Below are positions 8,647-10,463 of a stretch of 10,463 nt of DNA, piece after piece. The translations under genes and the position numbers were made by a program. Every line of letters starts with the position of its first letter. Within the stretch, counting starts at the first letter, position 1. The DNA comes from Pseudomonadota bacterium (lineage in GTDB: Bacteria > Pseudomonadota > Gammaproteobacteria > Burkholderiales > Burkholderiaceae_C), in NCBI GenBank assembly GCA_021798395.1, contig JAJZHS010000057.1:1-10463 (forward strand). The letters run 5' to 3'. The notes beneath the pieces were generated by a model. The model was not told where the DNA came from and did no database searches. It saw only the letters and a list, made by a program, of their open reading frames with translations.

Positions 8647-10463
8647 ATGAGCATCGAGATCAAGGTTCCGGACATCGGCGATTTCAAGGACGTCGAGGTC
8701 ATCGAAGTGCTGGTCAAGCCCGGCGAGCGCATCGCCGTCGAGCAGTCGCTGATCACCGTCGAGAGCGACAAGGCGAGCATGGAGATTCCGAGCAGCGCCG
8801 CCGGGGTGGTGAAAAGCCTGCGCGTGAAGCTCGGCGACAAGGTCAGCGAAGGCAGCGTGCTGCTCGAGCTCGACGCCGACGAGGCGTCGGCCGCCGCCGG
8901 CCCGCAGGCGGCCGACGGTTCGGTTGCGCAGCTGGCGGACAAGCAGGCCGACAAGCCGGTCGCGCAGCCCGTTTCCGCGTCGACCGACAAGCCCGCCCCG
9001 GCTGCCGCACCGGCCTACGCCGGCGCGGTCGACCACGATTGCGACGTTCTGGTGCTCGGTGCCGGCCCCGGCGGCTATTCGGCGGCGTTCCGCGCAGCCG
9101 ACCTCGGCCTGAAGGTCGTTCTGGTCGAGCGCTACGCGACCCTGGGCGGGGTGTGCCTGAACGTCGGCTGCATCCCGAGCAAGGCGCTGCTGCACTTGGC
9201 CGCGGTGATCGACGAGGCGGCGCATTTCGCCGACCTCGGCGTGGCCTTCGGCGCGCCGCAGATCGATCGCGCCAAGCTGGCCGCGCACAAGACCAAGGTG
9301 GTCGGCAAGCTCACCGGCGGCCTGAGCGCGATGGCGCGCATGCGCAAGGTCACGGTGGTGCGCGGCGACGGCAGCTTCGTCGACCCGCACCACGTGCGCG
9401 TGGCGCTGACCGAAGGCGCCGGGCGCGCGCCGAGCGGTGCGCAGCAGACCGTGCGCTTCAAGCGCGCGATCATCGCCGCCGGCAGCCAGGCCGTGCACCT
9501 GCCGTTCCTGCCCGACGACCCGCGGGTGGTCGACTCCACCGGTGCGCTGGCGCTGCAGCACGCGCCGCGCAACATGCTGATCGTCGGCGGCGGCATCATC
9601 GGCCTCGAAATGGGTACGGTGTATTCGACCCTCGGCGCCAGGCTCGACGTGGTCGAGATGCTCGACGGCCTGATGCCCGGTGCCGACCGCGACCTGGTGC
9701 GGGTCTGGCAGAAGGTCAACGCGTCGCGCTTCGACCGCATCCTGCTGAAGACCCGCACGGTGGCCGCCGAAGCGCGCGACGACGGCATCTGGGTCAGCTT
9801 CGACGGCGACGGTGCGCCGACCGAGCCGCAGCGCTATGACCTGGTGCTGCAAGCCGTCGGGCGCCGGCCGAACGGCAACCGCATCGGTGCCGAGCAGGCC
9901 GGCGTGGCGGTCGACGAACGCGGCTTCATCGCGGTCGACGCGCAGCTGCGCAGCAACGTGGCGCACATCCACGCCATCGGCGACCTCGTCGGCCAGCCGA
10001 TGCTGGCGCACAAGGCGGTGCACGAAGGCCATGTCGCCGCCGAAGTCTGCGCCGGCGAACTGCGCGGCGACGACGCACTGGCGCGCGCCGCGTTCGACGC
10101 CCGCGTCATACCCAGCGTGGCCTACACCGATCCCGAGATCGCCTGGGTCGGCCTGACGGAGGACGCGGCGAAGCAGCAGGGCGTCAAGCTGCACAAGGGG
10201 CTGTTTCCGTGGAGCGCGTCGGGGCGCGCGATCGCCAACGGCCGTGACGAGGGCTTCACCAAGCTGCTGTTCGACGCCGACAGCGGGCGCATCGTCGGCG
10301 GCGGCATCGTCGGCACCCACGCCGGTGACCTGATCGGCGAGCTGGCGCTGGCCATCGAAATGGGCGCCGACGCCGTGGACATCGGCCGCACCATCCATCC
10401 GCACCCGACTCTGGGCGAGTCGATCGGCCTCGCGGCGGAAGTCGCCGAAGGCGTCTGCACGGA
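8647..10463 (+). CDS. lpdA: Dihydrolipoyl dehydrogenase (E3) with N-terminal lipoyl domain; 3' end cut by window edge
   Basis: 605 codons are present and the frame is open at the window end. E3 reoxidises dihydrolipoyl groups of E2 via a disulfide and FAD, giving NADH. Residues 1-79 are a lipoyl domain with lipoyl lysine K42 (VESDKASME), followed by an Ala/Lys/Pro linker (about 80-127). Then comes the flavoprotein disulfide reductase: FAD motif GAGPGGY (138-144), redox disulfide C170/C175 in GGVCLNVGCIPSKAL, NAD motif VGGGIIGLE (313-321), second FAD motif AIGDLVG (443-449), and the dimer-interface catalytic pair H586 and E591 in HPHPTLGES. This layout is the PdhL/P64k type described in Ralstonia eutropha and Neisseria. 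Comparison with known E3 tails suggests roughly a dozen residues are missing. GGAG at 8636-8639 lies seven bases before the ATG. It is the third gene of the pdh operon. Confidence 0.97.
   Translation, partial: MSIEIKVPDIGDFKDVEVIEVLVKPGERIAVEQSLITVESDKASMEIPSSAAGVVKSLRVKLGDKVSEGSVLLELDADEASAAAGPQAADGSVAQLADKQADKPVAQPVSASTDKPAPAAAPAYAGAVDHDCDVLVLGAGPGGYSAAFRAADLGLKVVLVERYATLGGVCLNVGCIPSKALLHLAAVIDEAAHFADLGVAFGAPQIDRAKLAAHKTKVVGKLTGGLSAMARMRKVTVVRGDGSFVDPHHVRVALTEGAGRAPSGAQQTVRFKRAIIAAGSQAVHLPFLPDDPRVVDSTGALALQHAPRNMLIVGGGIIGLEMGTVYSTLGARLDVVEMLDGLMPGADRDLVRVWQKVNASRFDRILLKTRTVAAEARDDGIWVSFDGDGAPTEPQRYDLVLQAVGRRPNGNRIGAEQAGVAVDERGFIAVDAQLRSNVAHIHAIGDLVGQPMLAHKAVHEGHVAAEVCAGELRGDDALARAAFDARVIPSVAYTDPEIAWVGLTEDAAKQQGVKLHKGLFPWSASGRAIANGRDEGFTKLLFDADSGRIVGGGIVGTHAGDLIGELALAIEMGADAVDIGRTIHPHPTLGESIGLAAEVAEGVCT
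8656..8883 (+). repeat. Lipoyl-domain repeat, copy 2 (in lpdA)
   Basis: Second copy of the lipoyl module, residues 4-79 of E3, in direct orientation 1405 bp downstream of copy 1. Most base differences from copy 1 are at third codon positions, showing that both copies are under protein-level selection. It implies an intra-operon duplication that fused a lipoyl domain onto an ordinary E3. Confidence 0.9.

Overview
The window is a high-GC chromosomal segment from a proteobacterium, most likely a betaproteobacterium of the Burkholderiales/Rhodocyclales kind. The grounds are a homodimeric-type pyruvate dehydrogenase E1, an E3 subunit with its own N-terminal lipoyl domain (the PdhL/P64k type known from Ralstonia/Cupriavidus and Neisseria), and a two-component system, folD and prlC lying divergently from the pdh genes. 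Assignment below class is not possible from the sequence alone. Coding density is very high and no mobile element, RNA gene or CRISPR array is visible.

Left half, minus strand (transcribed right to left from about 4430): a membrane-bound PAS histidine kinase (4336-1823), a FixJ/NarL-type response regulator (1826-1212) overlapping it by the 4-bp ATGA, folD (1186-338) 25 bp downstream, and the first 108 codons of prlC (326-1, GTG start, cut by the window edge) 11 bp after folD. The gaps of -4, 25 and 11 bp suggest one transcription unit joining a sensory pair to a folate-cycle enzyme and a peptidase.

Centre (4337-4507): a 171-bp divergent intergenic region. About 57 bp of it (4424-4480) is only about 30% GC, in sharp contrast to its surroundings. 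It holds a TTGCAA-N17-CATACT promoter for aceE, a perfect TATAAT -10 box on the minus strand for the kinase operon, and between them the 10-bp palindrome GCAATATTGC with further ATTGC/GCAAT half-sites.

Right half, plus strand: aceE (E1, 4508-7210), aceF (E2, 7239-8633) and lpdA (E3, 8647 to the window end, about a dozen residues short of complete). These encode the whole pyruvate dehydrogenase complex, converting pyruvate, CoA and NAD+ to acetyl-CoA, CO2 and NADH. E2 has a single lipoyl domain, and a near copy (66 of 76 residues, 201 of 228 bases identical) is fused to the N-terminus of E3.

The most interesting reading is that the kinase/regulator pair senses a periplasmic or redox/metabolic cue and controls the divergent pdh operon through the shared AT-rich region. 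That is an inference from arrangement and sites. Nothing here amounts to a clearly new defence or mobile system.
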